Of a stretch of DNA of 64,000 nt, positions 48,201-60,236 are shown piece after piece. Under the pieces are notes generated by a model. It worked only from the letters and a program-made list of their open reading frames with translations. It was not told where the DNA came from and ran no database searches. The position numbers and the translations under genes are program-made. How positions within the stretch are numbered: the first letter of the stretch is position 1; each line of letters opens with the position of its first letter. This DNA comes from Apus apus (lineage: Eukaryota; Chordata; Aves; Apodiformes; Apodidae), in NCBI RefSeq assembly GCF_020740795.1, contig NC_067283.1, positions 46,613,659-46,677,658 of the forward strand, read 5' to 3'.

Positions 48201-51200
48201 CTACACAGTCTGTGCTGGTAGAGAGTGAAGGCAGCCTGCTCCTTGCTGTTGTGAATCTGAGCAAGTGCCCCAGTGCAATGAGAGTCCTCATCACAGGAGT
48301 CACAGGGGAGGGTGTGGCAGCCCAGGTTGGAGAGCTACAACCTTCACAGTATGGGAATTCATTGTCAAGGTTGATACAGAGGGGTGGGGGTATTAGAAAA
48401 GGGAAGCAATGTCACACACATACCTGGGAAATTGGTACTTCCTGGGAAGTATGGGGATAGAGAGAGATTGAAAAAGAGAGAGAGAGAGCTCCAAGTATGA
48501 ATTTGAGGATATGGGCAGGAAGGGCTCACTTTAAACATAAAGAAAAACATGGATAGAATTTTAATTCTAATTAAAATAATTTTTATTATGTGCACATTTC
48601 TGCACTTAAAAAAATACATTATTTTTAGCTTTTTCATCAGGTATCAGAATTCTCTGTAGTAGCTGGATGTTGTTCCTTGAGCAATTTAGTAATCTGAGAC
48701 TTTTCAGGGCTGCTGAGTGTGTTTTCTACCTGCTCTAACTTCAATTGAGAGATGGGATTGGAAGGGCATGATGTTTTGACTTTTTCAGCTGTTGTTTTTT
48801 ATGTATATATTTATACAACGTGTATTTATACAAACATTTATTTATACAATAGTTATATTTATATAATAATTACATTTATAACATTATACTGTAATGTTTT
48901 ATACATTAGGAGTATCCCCAAGTTTCAACAGTTTGCCCAAACAGTCATGCAGTCTGATAATGAACAGATTATTGTTTGAGAACACAGGGCTGACCTTACT
49001 GGAGTAAATAAAACATTTATTTAAAAAAAAAAAAAAAGCCACAACAAAAATTATTTGTGTCTCTACCTCCCTACCTCCTTCCTGTAATTTTCTGATAATG
49101 CAGTGCTTTTCACAGGAGCATGAGTTCTTTCTCCCAACAAACAGATAATCATCAGTTATCTGAACACTTTTTATCTGCCACTGAAATGCAAAGCAAGATT
49201 TGTATTCTTCCTGCTTTCATATAAATGCAGATCTTCCCATATCCTAGTTTAGTAAATGTAGCTGTGTAAACAAGTTTTCCATGACAAATCTTTTTAATTT
49301 GTGTCTCTACTCAATAATATTCTCCCCTCTTTTTTTTTGTTTTGTTTTGTTTGGTTGGTTTGGTTTGGTTTTTGCAACTGAAACTAATAGTAACTTAAAA
49401 ATTTATGTTGGATTTCATTGGTAGGTGAGAAGATGCCCTCTGGGTACCAGATAAGTGAATGACAAATGGGAAGGAGGCATTTGATGTCCTCTAATGGCTG
49501 TGATTTGTGGGCACTTCTCACAGGCCTGCACTTGGGCAGAATTGGGAATGCATTTCCATTTACCTGTAATGAGAGGTAAGTAGAACCTGCTTTCTCAATC
49601 TCAATCTTTCTGAAGAGGGAAGCTGCTTAACTTACTACTCCTGATGTAAAGTACTAAAGTACTTGGCTCTTTGCCTGTTGTATCCATTTCTTGTTTACTT
49701 TTCAATTCATTCACTATCAAGAAGAAAGTCAGCATTAGACAAAATGCAGACCTGTTATTTTCACAGGTTTCTGATTGTTTTCAAACTGCTGCATTGGCAC
49801 ACACTTGTAGTCTTTCTTTCCTGGAGAATTTATAAATTGGTTCCTATCTGGTTAGATAATCAAGAGAAGCATCTCTGCATAGTTTTGTTTGGCTGTGTTT
49901 GTTTTGTTTTCCTTTTAATGAAGACGTTGCAAGCAGAAAATAATCAGTGTCATGCAGAAAAGACCTCCTTTCTTAACTAATAATAAAATGTTACTGAATC
50001 TTATGCTGCTGGTACATGTTTTAGGGTAGAATGTGGAAACAATATGTTTATTAGCAAGAACTTATATATATACATGCACACGCAGGACTGAATTTGAAAT
50101 AAAATGATATTATGAAAGTGGAGAACCTGCAAATCACATAGATATGGCGTTCATAGCTGGACCTTTCTGATGAGGGGAGTGAATTCTGGTTTTGTTCAAA
50201 TGCTGGAGGTTTAGTTTATTTGCCCAATAAAATGGTGATGGTATCTCTTACTGAGATCACAGTGCTGTTTTCTTGAGTTCTGTAAAAACTCATGGAAGAC
50301 AGGTAATGAATGATCTAGAGAGCTCACAGCAAGACTATGAAGACAGTCTGAGTTTCTTGAGAGGTTGGGAATTGAACAGAGAACTGACTAACACATAGAC
50401 TTCCCATTCTGGAGGAGTTAGCTTGTATGAGATTAAACAAAAAAACATTCAAAGGACAGACAAAGGGCAATTGTTTTAAGAAAATATTTAATGTGAATCA
50501 GAAAGGGAAAACAAATCTGTTGACAGTGAGAACAAACCTCTTAAGACCATGAAAAGAGCTGGAGATAAATGAAAGAGCTTTATTAACTCAAACTCTGCCT
50601 TTAGCTTTAACTGTAAATACCTGAGTCTTTTTACCTCCAGTTCTCTGCCTTTGTCATAGTGGTGAACATGTTAGTCTAAAAACTTCCAATGAAATCCAGG
50701 TTTTGGCAAGAAAGATGGATGTTTGTTTCAGTCTCTTGAGACTAGACACCAGCTAGAAAGAGTTCCTGACAGAACTCCCACTAGGGCATTTTTTATTCTC
50801 ATTGCTCTTTGTTTAATTTCTCCACCTTGGAGAAATGACTGGATAGAGGAAGAAGTGGCAGATTTGCTGCCACTGAATAGGATGACTGTATGTATTACAG
50901 TGATGACTGTCCTCGCATGCTCGTCTGTGTATATTGTTATTTTGCCTCATTTCAGCATTAATGCTCTACTGTGCTGTAGATTGCAGACCACAATAGGACA
51001 GTTTGGGAGTAATTTTGAAAGCCAAGTGTTTTCTTGGAGAAGTGGAACTACCGCACGTGTATCTGCATCATGCTCCTCTGCAGGAGTGATTTTTCTCAGA
51101 GGTTGAATCGAGCCAGCATGCTGTCTACCAACACTTTGAAATGTTATTGAGCTATACCAAAGTAGTGGAAGATGAATGGGTGGTAACTATGATCAGATAA

Positions 51201-51479
51201 AGAAGAAAATAGTATTCAATAAAGTAAAGCTAATTTACCATCATTTTAAGTGTAATCTGGAACAGAAACCAATTTGGCTGATCCTCAGCAGCTTTTTTTG
51301 TAGGGGTACCTAGCCAGCTCTTTAAACAGGTGGATCACAGCATGCAGTTCTTTCCAGAATTCCAAGAATTCTGTAGCTAGAGACCTACAAAAATGTTAGT
51401 GCTATGGAAAAAAATAACTAAACAACAAATTGTTCAATGTTTTTTTCCACTATAAAAATTCAAGGTGTGACTCGAAGTA
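45220..51479. other. Intergenic, no gene seen
   Basis: AT-rich sequence with simple repeats: a G run followed by GT units (47115-47136), GA units (48463-48488), diverged ATTTATACAA repeats (about 48801-48905), a poly-A (49024-49036) and a TTTTG/TTTGG tract (49330-49372). No exon, LTR or CR1 with recognisable coding is apparent. Confidence 0.65.
48801..48905. repeat. Degenerate AT-rich tandem repeat (TTTATACAA-type units)
   Basis: At least three copies of a TATTTATACAA core occur with spacing of roughly 18 bp, followed by more diverged TTATATTTATA units. The tract has no coding sense. Confidence 0.75.
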
Positions 51480-51670
51480 TCACACTACCTCTTCAAACTC
51501 CAAAAAAACAAGGTGGCTCTTTACCACTATGACATGTAGTTGCACTATGGAACTTACTGCCACAGGATGTGGTGGATGTGAAGTGTGTACTTGGGTTTAA
51601 AGAACAAATTGACAAGTTTGTAGAAGAAATATCCGTGCAGGTCTATTAAATAAAAAGACTCCCCTCTGAC
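51480..51670 (+). mobile_element. Old CR1-like LINE fragment (probable)
   Basis: A frame reads LWNLLPQDVVDVKCVLGFKE then QIDKFVEE, which resembles the W-N-x-LP-x-x-VV region near the C-terminus of CR1-type LINE proteins. It is more diverged from ordinary avian CR1 than the other copies here, so it may be an older subfamily. Its limits are uncertain. Confidence 0.55.
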
Positions 51671-52484
51671 TCTGGAAATCCCTAATTCCCCGATTATTTA
51701 AGGCTAGGAGACATAACATGAACATGTTTGCCCTGTTCTTTCTTCTGTCAGAGTTACAATATTATTTGATACAGAGTACTAACCCTGGTGGACTTGTTCT
51801 GACACAGAACATGGAGGTTCTAATGTGGGGGGATCCTGGATTTTTGCTTAGTGCTGTGTACTAGATGTCTCCCATTCCTTTCTGATTCTCTATTTGACAA
51901 GTAGCCAGGTACCAGCACTTGATCCGTTTTGGGAACATTGTCTACCAGCCTAGGGCAGATAAGTCAGTGCCTGTCTTGCTGTATAATTGTAATTTTAAGA
52001 TTGCATTTAAAGAAAATAATCAGTCGTTACATGAACTCAATTACTGGATACCCAAAACACCAGATCTACTTCAAATTACTATCTAAGGGTAGTAGGTAGA
52101 ACATAAGAAACTCTTCTACTAATTATGAGCCAAAGGCCAAGTCTTTCTTTTGGCTGACTTTAGTTCTGTATCAGAACATTCCTGGATTTTTCTTTATAGG
52201 ATTATCCCAGTTTACCAAGTAAAAGTGTAGCTTACTGCAGTATTAGTCTTTCTGTCAGCATTCCTGGAACACTGAAATAGCTCTGTTCTTGAAATAATTC
52301 AGAGTATAATTAATTCCATTATGTGGGAAGTATGCTGTAGTTACTGTGTACCATACTGCACCAAAGAAAGATATTAAAAAAGCTTTTGAAATGTAGAACA
52401 CATAAAATGGAGAATATAAACCTGTTATTTATCAGTGCTGGATTCTCCTCCTGGGACTGAGCAATCCTGGTGCTGATCTCCTTT

Positions 52485-52765
52485 CTGGTGACCAGCAACA
52501 GAACACAAGGAAATGGAATGAAGCTGTATCGGGAGAAGTTCAGATTGGACATTAGGAAAACATTCTTCACTGAGAGGGTGGTCAGTCCCTGGAAGAGGCT
52601 CCCCAAGGAAGTGGTTACATCACCAAGCCAGTCAGAATTCAAGGAGTCTGTGGACCATGCTCTTAGTCATATGGTTTAGTTTTAGGTAGTCCTGCGAGGA
52701 GCAGGGAGATTGGACTTGATGATCCTTATGGGTCCCTTCCAACTTGAGATATTCTATGATTCTGT
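52485..52765 (+). mobile_element. CR1 LINE 3' fragment
   Basis: An open stretch reads RTQGNGMKLYREKFRLDIRK, TFFTERVVSPWKRLPKEVVT and SQSEFKESVDHALSHMV, the CR1 polyprotein tail. It is followed by GGACTTGATGATCCTTATGG, GTCCCTTCCAACTTGAGATA and TTCTATGATTCTGTG, the CR1 3' end. The copy is 5'-truncated and starts just inside the conserved tail. Confidence 0.95.
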
Positions 52766-54718
52766 GTTTCCTTCTTAAGCTACACTATATGTTTGATACA
52801 CTTAATTCTGTATTCTAAGTACAAAGGCATGCAAATAAAGCAGATGATGATTTCTGTATCTATAACCTAATCCAACATGGATTGGAATGAGGAGAGGATT
52901 GCTTTTCAGTGCTTCTTTGTTGTAACACTGGTGTGAGTTTTAAATTCTATCTGCCGTAAAGGAGAAAGACTGGATGCCACAGTGGGGTCTGTTCACCTGA
53001 TTACCAGTTCCCCCATCATCCCTTCACTCGCTTTGGCTCCCTGACTGCAGACTCCAGACCAGAACACAGCAACTGATCTGTATTCTCCTGCTTGTGCTGC
53101 ATGCAGTACGATATCTTCCACCTTTTATCACTCTTAACTTAATGTCATCTTCTGAGTCAGAATCTTCCAAGCATTTAGCTTCAACTATCCTTTCTTTTTA
53201 TTTCCCTCTGGATTTTGTGTGTTACTACTCTACACGTTGTGCTTTATAGCTATGACCTGCTTTCAAAGTTGTTGTCTTAACAGTGCATTTTTGGCCTAGC
53301 ACCTTCTGTTCCCCAGGAAATTCTGACTTCCGTTCTGATTCTGAATTATTCTTATCCTTTTTGGTATTCTGGAATTTCCTAGGAAAAAAACACTCCTGTA
53401 TTTTCCAGTCTTAGTACATAGGTACAGTGTTACATCCTAATGCTGGGATATCAGGGGCAGCTGAAGTGCAGCAGTATCTGCTGAGTGGCAGCAGCACTGT
53501 GCTGGTGTGAGGACTGCTGAGGAACCCAAGTCCTTCATTAGGAAAGTAATAGGTTAGGGTGGCTGCAGCAGCCAATGCCATCATATCACCTTGGGTCCTC
53601 ACTGCACAGGTCTGCTGGCCAAGCTGGCTGCAAAATTGTTTCCAACGATGCCAGGGCTGTATGCTGATTAAAAACTGCTCCTGGAGTTCCCATCCCATGA
53701 ATTTGCTGAGTCTTGGCCTTGAGGAGCTTCACTAGTTGAAGAGTTTGAATAGTGGCCTCTAGTATTACAAAGATTATTTACCTCTCACTGAAACAGATTC
53801 TTTCTTTTGTATCTTATGTCTGAGTTCAGAGCAAGGATTTGGAAGGTTCCTTCTTTGGGGCCATTGCTGATGCTCTACAAATGAAGTTGTCCCAGGCGAT
53901 GTCCTCCATCACCATCCTGGCTTCCCTTTTGTTTCTGTATAGACCATGGGAGGAGAAAAATTTTCTCATGAGTGTTCTTAGTGAGGAATAAACAGGAAGA
54001 GACAATGACCTCTGATAGTTTATAAAGGTTCATATAATAAAAGCATTGAAGAACAATGGAAGAGATGTCTTCCTTGACAGAGAACTGTATAGTGGTACAG
54101 TTTTCCTTTGCTTCACAGCTCCTAACACTAAGTGCCTTATGTCAGCTTTTAAACTAGCAAACAGTTGAGTGCATTTTAAAGTTGAACTTTTATCACAGTG
54201 TCTTGGCTCTATTCCCAGCAAAGAAACACATAAAATAACTTGGTTTTGTGCTCTGAAAAAATTCAGATTTGCTTTCCTATGTTTGATTTCTACTTGGGGA
54301 AAAAAAGTATTTCCGCAAGCCAGCAGTTTCATTCTGAGATTAAATGGAATAAAGAGCCTGAGGAATCCAAATAAACATGCCCAGAATTGTACATCAATGC
54401 AGAGGGACTGCTACCAGGTGAGGGGACAGGACTGCTGGTTTCCTTTGGCTTTCTCTAACTTTCCTATCAGTCATTTATGGCTGTATGAATGTCAGAAAGC
54501 TCTTGACTCTGCGTCCTCTCTGGGCCTGATAGGTTACTTCTGTGACCTTGCTGTTCCTTGTTTTCTTTAGCATGTGTGGATATTGGAGGTCTGGGCTGCA
54601 AGCCTCATAGTGGTGCTTCTGAGCATGAAACTGAGGATCTGTTTTGCATGCTTTGCAAAGTAGCACAAGGGCTGAGGATGATGGATTGTAGGATAATCTT
54701 GGATCACTAGGTAGTGCT
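52766..54718. other. Intergenic, no gene seen
   Basis: About 2 kb between two CR1 copies. Open frames up to 133 codons (54169-54570) have no recognisable motif. No RNA gene is identified. Confidence 0.65.
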
Positions 54719-55325
54719 CAAGGCCAGCCTGGTGCAATCTTGCCCCTAGTACCTGCTGGGTGGACTAAGGAATGAAGAAATTTAAATGCTATCTGCTGTA
54801 TATATCCATGCACCAGTACATGCTGGTGGCCTCCAAGCTGGAAAGCTGTTTGGCAGAAAAGGATCTGGAGGCCTTGGTGGACACCGGGTTGAACACAAGA
54901 CAGCAATGTGCCCTTGCCACAAAGAAGGCAAGTAGTATCCTGGGCTGTGTTAGACAAAGTATTGTCAGCAGGTCAAGGGAGATGATCCCTTCCCTCTATT
55001 CAGCACTGATGAGCCCACACCTTGAGTTCTGTGTCCAGTTATGGGCTCCCCAGTACAAGAGGGACATAGGCATACTGGAGAGAGTCTAGTGAAGGGCCAC
55101 TGATACAATTAGGGGATCAGAGTATGTCTCCAATGAAGGAAGGCCGAGGGAGCTGGGATGGTTCAGCCTGGAGAAGAGATAGCTCTAGGAGATCTCATTA
55201 ATGCATATAAATACCTGAAAGGAGGGCACACAGAGGATGGAGACAGGCTGTTTCCAGTGGTGCCCAGTGACAGAACCAGAGATGATGAGCACAAGCACAG
55301 GTGGGTTCCCCTGAATGTCAGGAAA

Positions 55326-55357
<32 letters not shown>

Positions 55358-55547
55358 CTGCAAGGGTGACTGGGCACTGGAACAGGTTGCACAGAGAGGT
55401 TATGGAGTGTTCACCCTTGAAGACAGTCAAAAGCCATCTGGACATCGTCCCTGGCAGCTGGCTCTGGGTGGCCCTGCTTGAGCAGAGGTGCCAAACGAAG
55501 TGACCTTCAGAGGTCCCTTCCTACCACAGTCAATTTGTGATTCTGTA
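54719..55547 (+). mobile_element. Longer CR1 LINE fragment carrying a 29-T run
   Basis: The translation shows the CR1 reverse-transcriptase C-terminal region: MLVASKLESCLAEKDLEALV, NTRQQCALATKKASSILGCV, SRSREMIPSLYSALMSPHLE, FCVQLWAPQYKRDIGILERV. A stop follows, and then frame-broken tail sequence (DRLFPVVPSDRTRDDEHKHR, GHWNRLHREVMECSPLKTV). The 3' end is GGTCCCTTCCTACCACAGTC and TTGTGATTCTGTAA. A run of 29 T (55329-55357) lies inside the element where related copies have a short T stretch. The element is inactive; its 5' limit is approximate. Confidence 0.94.
55329..55357. repeat. Poly-T run of 29 within CR1
   Basis: A mononucleotide expansion inside the CR1 copy, between the GAATGTCAGGAAATAC and CTGCAAGGGTGACTGG segments of its coding tail. 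Confidence 0.9.
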
Positions 55548-58500
55548 ATTTATACTAGTAAATAAAAAGTCCATGGTTAGTTCTCTGGCTCTCAGGCTAG
55601 TATTATGACATAGGCCTTGTCCATACCAGCTAAATTCTCCTCCCTCTCCTGAACACAGTGGTTGCATTGGTGCTGCATACTGCGAGCACTCTCTGGCATA
55701 TGCTCCCTTCTGAGAGGTCAGAGTAGCTGCTGGTTGGTCTGTGCCAAAACCAGGCCTGGCAGTGCCCTAACGGGCTGGACTGTGTCAATGACTGTGGGAC
55801 TGTGCTGGAGCCTATGGTCAATATATGTTTGGTTTGCTAACAGAAATGTAGTCTATCAAACCTATTCTCTGTATTCCAACCATGTTAGTGGAAATCAGCA
55901 TAGTTACCGGGAGATTTCTAGATACAGGTTTCTTCCCTCTGCATTTGTTCTTAATTCATAAATGTTAAAAGCATCCTGCCTTGCCTCAGAACTCTTCTGA
56001 CTCCCACCCTGCTCTCCACCAGCCTGGGCTTCCTGACGTGTTTTCCTGACGCTGCCTGGGTGTTTTGCCAGTGCAGAGGCTAGCGCTGGCACATCTTCCC
56101 AGCTGCTGACTCAACTGCAGGGAGAGGGGCAGAGGAGAAATTCAGGAAGAGAAAGGCAATGAAAAGAAACCATGGAAAACCAAGATCAATGCAAAACCAG
56201 GAGCAAAAGAAAGAAAAAAAAAGAAAATAAAAATCTAGAAAGAAAATAGTGCTAGAAAGAAGCCTGGAGCTAGCAGGGTGGAGAAAGGAAACAAAAGAAT
56301 TTAGTGAAATAAAAAAATATATAAAGCAGAAAATAAAGGGAAGAAGGCAAACATTCTTTATGTTCTTTCTTTACGTTCTTTTTCATACTAATGCATGCTC
56401 TAAGCACCAGCTTAGAGTGTGTAACCAGCTACATCCCTAGGTTTGTATTTTGCTGTAGTTCTGCTACACATGGTTTACAGCTTTCAACAGCATTCTAGCT
56501 GAAGCAGAAGGAGCTTGTAGCATTTTTCTTCCTTTCTGTCCCCCAGTGCCCTCTCAACATTTCCTACATTCTGCCAACAGGAGCAGAAGGTTGCTTGGCA
56601 CCATTTGCCCACTAGATTGAGTGTAAAACCATCTTGGCAGTGATTCCTGGTAAAACACATATCCTTTCTATATGGGTTCTTCCCTGCAAAGTTTTGGGTA
56701 ATATTCCTCTAGTTACCTCTCTCATTTGTGTTTTTTTTTCCTGTGTAGCCAGATTGTATGGGAATGAACATTGGTGTAGTGCTCACCTTTTGCTAGTTTA
56801 CAGTATGTTTAAGGGTCACTGATGCCGATATATGTTTTTGCCTCCCTATTCTTTCCCTCATCTGTAGATTTTTTTTTCCTGTGTTATATGCAAATAAGAT
56901 AGAAGCTTCTACACAGGTCAACACATTTTACCAAGAACAAACAAGGCACCAAGAAAATGACATTCGTGCCTGTTGAGTGTACAAACTCTGCGGTACTTTC
57001 ACACAGGCTGTGTACGCTTTTCTTCACTTTTGAAGTGTGTGCGAAGTTCTGTTTCTTTGAAGAAAAGAAAAAACAAGGAGGCAGTGGATTTGCTTACAAT
57101 TCCAACCCCCTTACTCAGTCTGTGTTGTCTAAAAGCTCTTCTCTCAGTGCTGATTCAGGTTATTTCTGGGGCTTGCTTTTCAGTCTGTTCCTGTGATAGC
57201 CCCTTCTTTCTCTTTTGTTCACTGCTACTTGGTGAAAGAATAATCAGCTCAACCCCTTTGCCCACATAGTTCAAATCTGGAGGATCCACAGATAAGTAGT
57301 GCCTTTGGAGAATGCCTTCCTTGTATCATTTCAAACTGTTACAGTCATAAAAAAATGATACTTACAAGCTGTAGTGACCTTTGATCATGAGAGAAGTAGG
57401 CAAGGCACTGTAACTGATACCCTCTGTCCATTAAAAAAACAGTTCTCTATATAATCTCATGTTTAGTACAAAGATTTTAGGAATCTGTGTGTTGATAAGA
57501 TGCTTCACTCTTACCACCTGTACTGTTCATTTGAACTCTACTTGAGTAGTACAGCAGCCTAAAAAAATTTAAAGCTTCCTACTTCCCGCAGCAGCTATTC
57601 TTTATGTAACTTTAAAATGTACTGAATTAATATCTGGTATCTCATCATATTGTAGCTTTTGTTGAAGCAAGGGGACTATTTCTTTACTTATCTAATTCTA
57701 AGATTTGTTGCTAACATTATTAAACAGAAATTTTGCAGGGCTTAGCTCTGTCTTCTCTAAACTATGATGTTGTTTTTCCTGAAGAATCTTCAGTCACCTA
57801 ACTGGATTGTTTTTTGTGTGCATGCTTGTTTGAAAGGATTGCCTGCTGTTCTGGAAATGCAGTTACCCCCAGTGTGGTGATGAGCAACACACAGGTTTCT
57901 GCCCTTTTCCTCTCCTGGTTTTGTTCAATGGGTAAACTTAACAACAGCACAGAAGTGCAGGAAGTCTGTGTCAGCAGCCTAAGCTGCAAAGGTGCTCATA
58001 TTGGCATGGCCTGAAAGTATGAAAGGGATAAATCCATGTATTGCAGAGTTCTTTTTGTCCAAGTAGCCTGAAGGGAATGAACTGGCTGTGCCACCTCTGT
58101 AGACACCATAGCTCATCTACTTATATGGGCAATGTGGGAATGATTTGGCAGGCAAAAAGCACACTCCAGACCTGCAGCAAGAGATGCTAAGATGTAGGTA
58201 GAGTCACAAATGCCACAGAGTAGATTTGAGAGTTTGGGTTTTATTTGTCTTTGGAGAAAATGGTATTTATTCAGTTTATTACATAAACAATTTTATAGTG
58301 GAAAAATGTATGTATTTTTCTAGGAAGGAGTTTGTAAAACCACATGAGCACTCTAACCTCACTTCCTTTGAGTCAAGGTTGGACCCCTAACTTCTGTCTT
58401 CTTAACTGTAGTCCTCAAAACCTGACAAGGTGTTCATTCTTGCTGTGTTTAGATATGGGGGAATATGAATGAGAATTTACAAAGAATATTGTCAGTGTTG

Positions 58501-59330
58501 TCAATAATTTCCCTTTAATCTTTCCATTGGTCTCAGTAGGAATTATAGCAAGCCTTTGTTAGACACATAGCAGGTTGCAGTGCCTACCACTTCTGATATT
58601 TGGACTGGTTTGATTCCTATCAAGTATGTCTGTTGCTACAAAGAACTATTTGTGAATTGTGTCCTTCCCAGAAAAACAGTTCTGATGAGGCATGTACATG
58701 GTTCTTGAATTGTCCTACTTTTCAGGTCAACAATTCTACAGAAATAACACTTTCTCTGAAGACTTACAGTAAATAGATGTGCTAGACAAAGGTTGGAGGC
58801 AATTAGAAGTGTAGTTGGTGTGACCAGCCAAGAATATCCTGCACATCAGTGGGTAAATTTGGTACTTCAGTCTGCTTGCAGTACCTGTATCACCCAGTTT
58901 TCAGTTGACAACCCTGATTTGTACTGGCTTTTTTGGTTGTTTATTGGGTGTTGTTGGGGTTCTTTTGTTGTTTGTTTGTTTTGTTTGATTTGGGGTTTTT
59001 TATTTAGTTGGTTGGTTGGTTTGTGGTTTTTTTAACAGAAGTTATGCACATCGCTGATGTATTGAAAAGGACTTGAAGTAACTAATGGATTATTTGTGTG
59101 TGTGTGTGGTTGAATTTACTTTCACAGCATTAATGATATAAGGGCATGACTGAATAATTCATGTATGTTTTACTGAGGCATTCTCCCAAGCAACCAAGAG
59201 CTCTCCTAATAGTTTGCCTAGACACCAGTTCCAGTCTCTGCTTAGGATATTTTATTTGCAGTGCCCACCACTGTGCTTATATGGTTTTCTTTCATAGCTT
59301 TCTCAGACATATACAATTGTTGTCCTGTTG
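55548..59330. other. Intergenic, no gene seen
   Basis: AT-rich sequence without a supported exon. It has an A-rich stretch near 56.16-56.35 kb and T/G-rich low-complexity sequence at 58.93-59.03 kb (GTTTGTTT and GGTTGGTT units). Open frames are short and anonymous. Confidence 0.65.
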
Positions 59331-59334
59331 ACCT

Positions 59335-60236
59335 ACTGCTGGCCAAAGCTGAGCTCATCAGTGACACTGGTAGCACCTCTGTGATAGCATATTAAAGAAA
59401 GGATAAAAAAACATGTGTGGCATCTGTAAGTGAGAAAGATGGAACAGAAGCAGTTCTGCAGCACCAAGGTCAGAGAAGTAGAAGAGGGAGGAAGTGCTCC
59501 AGGTACTAGAGCAGAAATTTCCCTGCAACCTGAGAAGAAGAACATGGTGAATCAGGTTGTTCCCCTGCAGCCCACAGGGCAGGTGGTTGTGCCCTGAAGG
59601 AAGCTGCAGCCCATGGAGAGCCCATGCTGGAGCAGTCTGTTTCAGAAGGAGTGTACCCAATGGAAAGGACCAATGATAAAGCAGTTCTTTAAGAACTGCA
59701 GCCCATGAAAAGGATCCACATCGGCATTGAAGCAGTTAGTGAAGGACTGTATCCCATGGGAAGTATCCCAGGCTGGAGCACAGGAACAGCATGAGGAGGA
59801 AAGGGTGCAGAGTTGAAGTGTTATGAGCTGACCAAAACCCCTGTTCCCCAACTCCCTGCACTGCTCAGGGCACAGGAAGGAGGTAGAACAGTGAGGACTG
59901 AAGCTGAGCCTGGGAAGATGGTGGTAGGAGGAGAGTGCTTTTAGTTTTGGGTTTGTTTTTTGGTTTGTCTTGTTTTTTATGTGGGGTTTTTTTTGTTTGG
60001 TTGGGGTTTTTTGTTTGTTTTATTATCCTACTCTATTTTTAATTGGCAATTAATTAAATTAACTTTTCCCAAGCCAACTCTGTTTTTCCCATGATGGTAA
60101 CTGATGAATAATCTCCCTGCCCTTATATCAACCCCTAAGCTTTTTCATCTTACTTTTCCCTTTGTCATTCTAAGGGGGGGGAGGGAGTGAATGGCTGGGT
60201 GGGTACCTGGCAGCCAACCAAGGTTAACCCACCAGT
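59335..60236 (+). mobile_element. Diverged ERV LTR, same group as the LTR at 44.2 kb
   Basis: The sequence contains recurrent blocks known from avian LTRs: CCCCTGCAGCCCACAGGGCA, repeated CTGCAGCCCATG/GGAGCAG units, GAAGCTGAGCCTGGGAAGAT, ATTATCCTACTCT, AATTAAATTAACTTTTCCCA, then TCAACCCCTAAGC and GTACCTGGCAGCCAACCAAG. The last part matches, in the opposite orientation, the end of the solo LTR at 44.2 kb. It stops at AACCCACC without the final inverted repeat, so its 3' terminus is lost or decayed. The 5' limit is uncertain. No viral gene is attached. Confidence 0.8.
59943..60023. repeat. T/G-rich low-complexity tract inside the LTR
   Basis: Runs of TTTTGG, TTTGTTT and GGTTGGGGTTTTTT units lie between the GAAGCTGAGCCTGGG block and the ATTATCCTACTCT block. 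They look like local expansion of the T-rich segment of the LTR. Confidence 0.75.
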
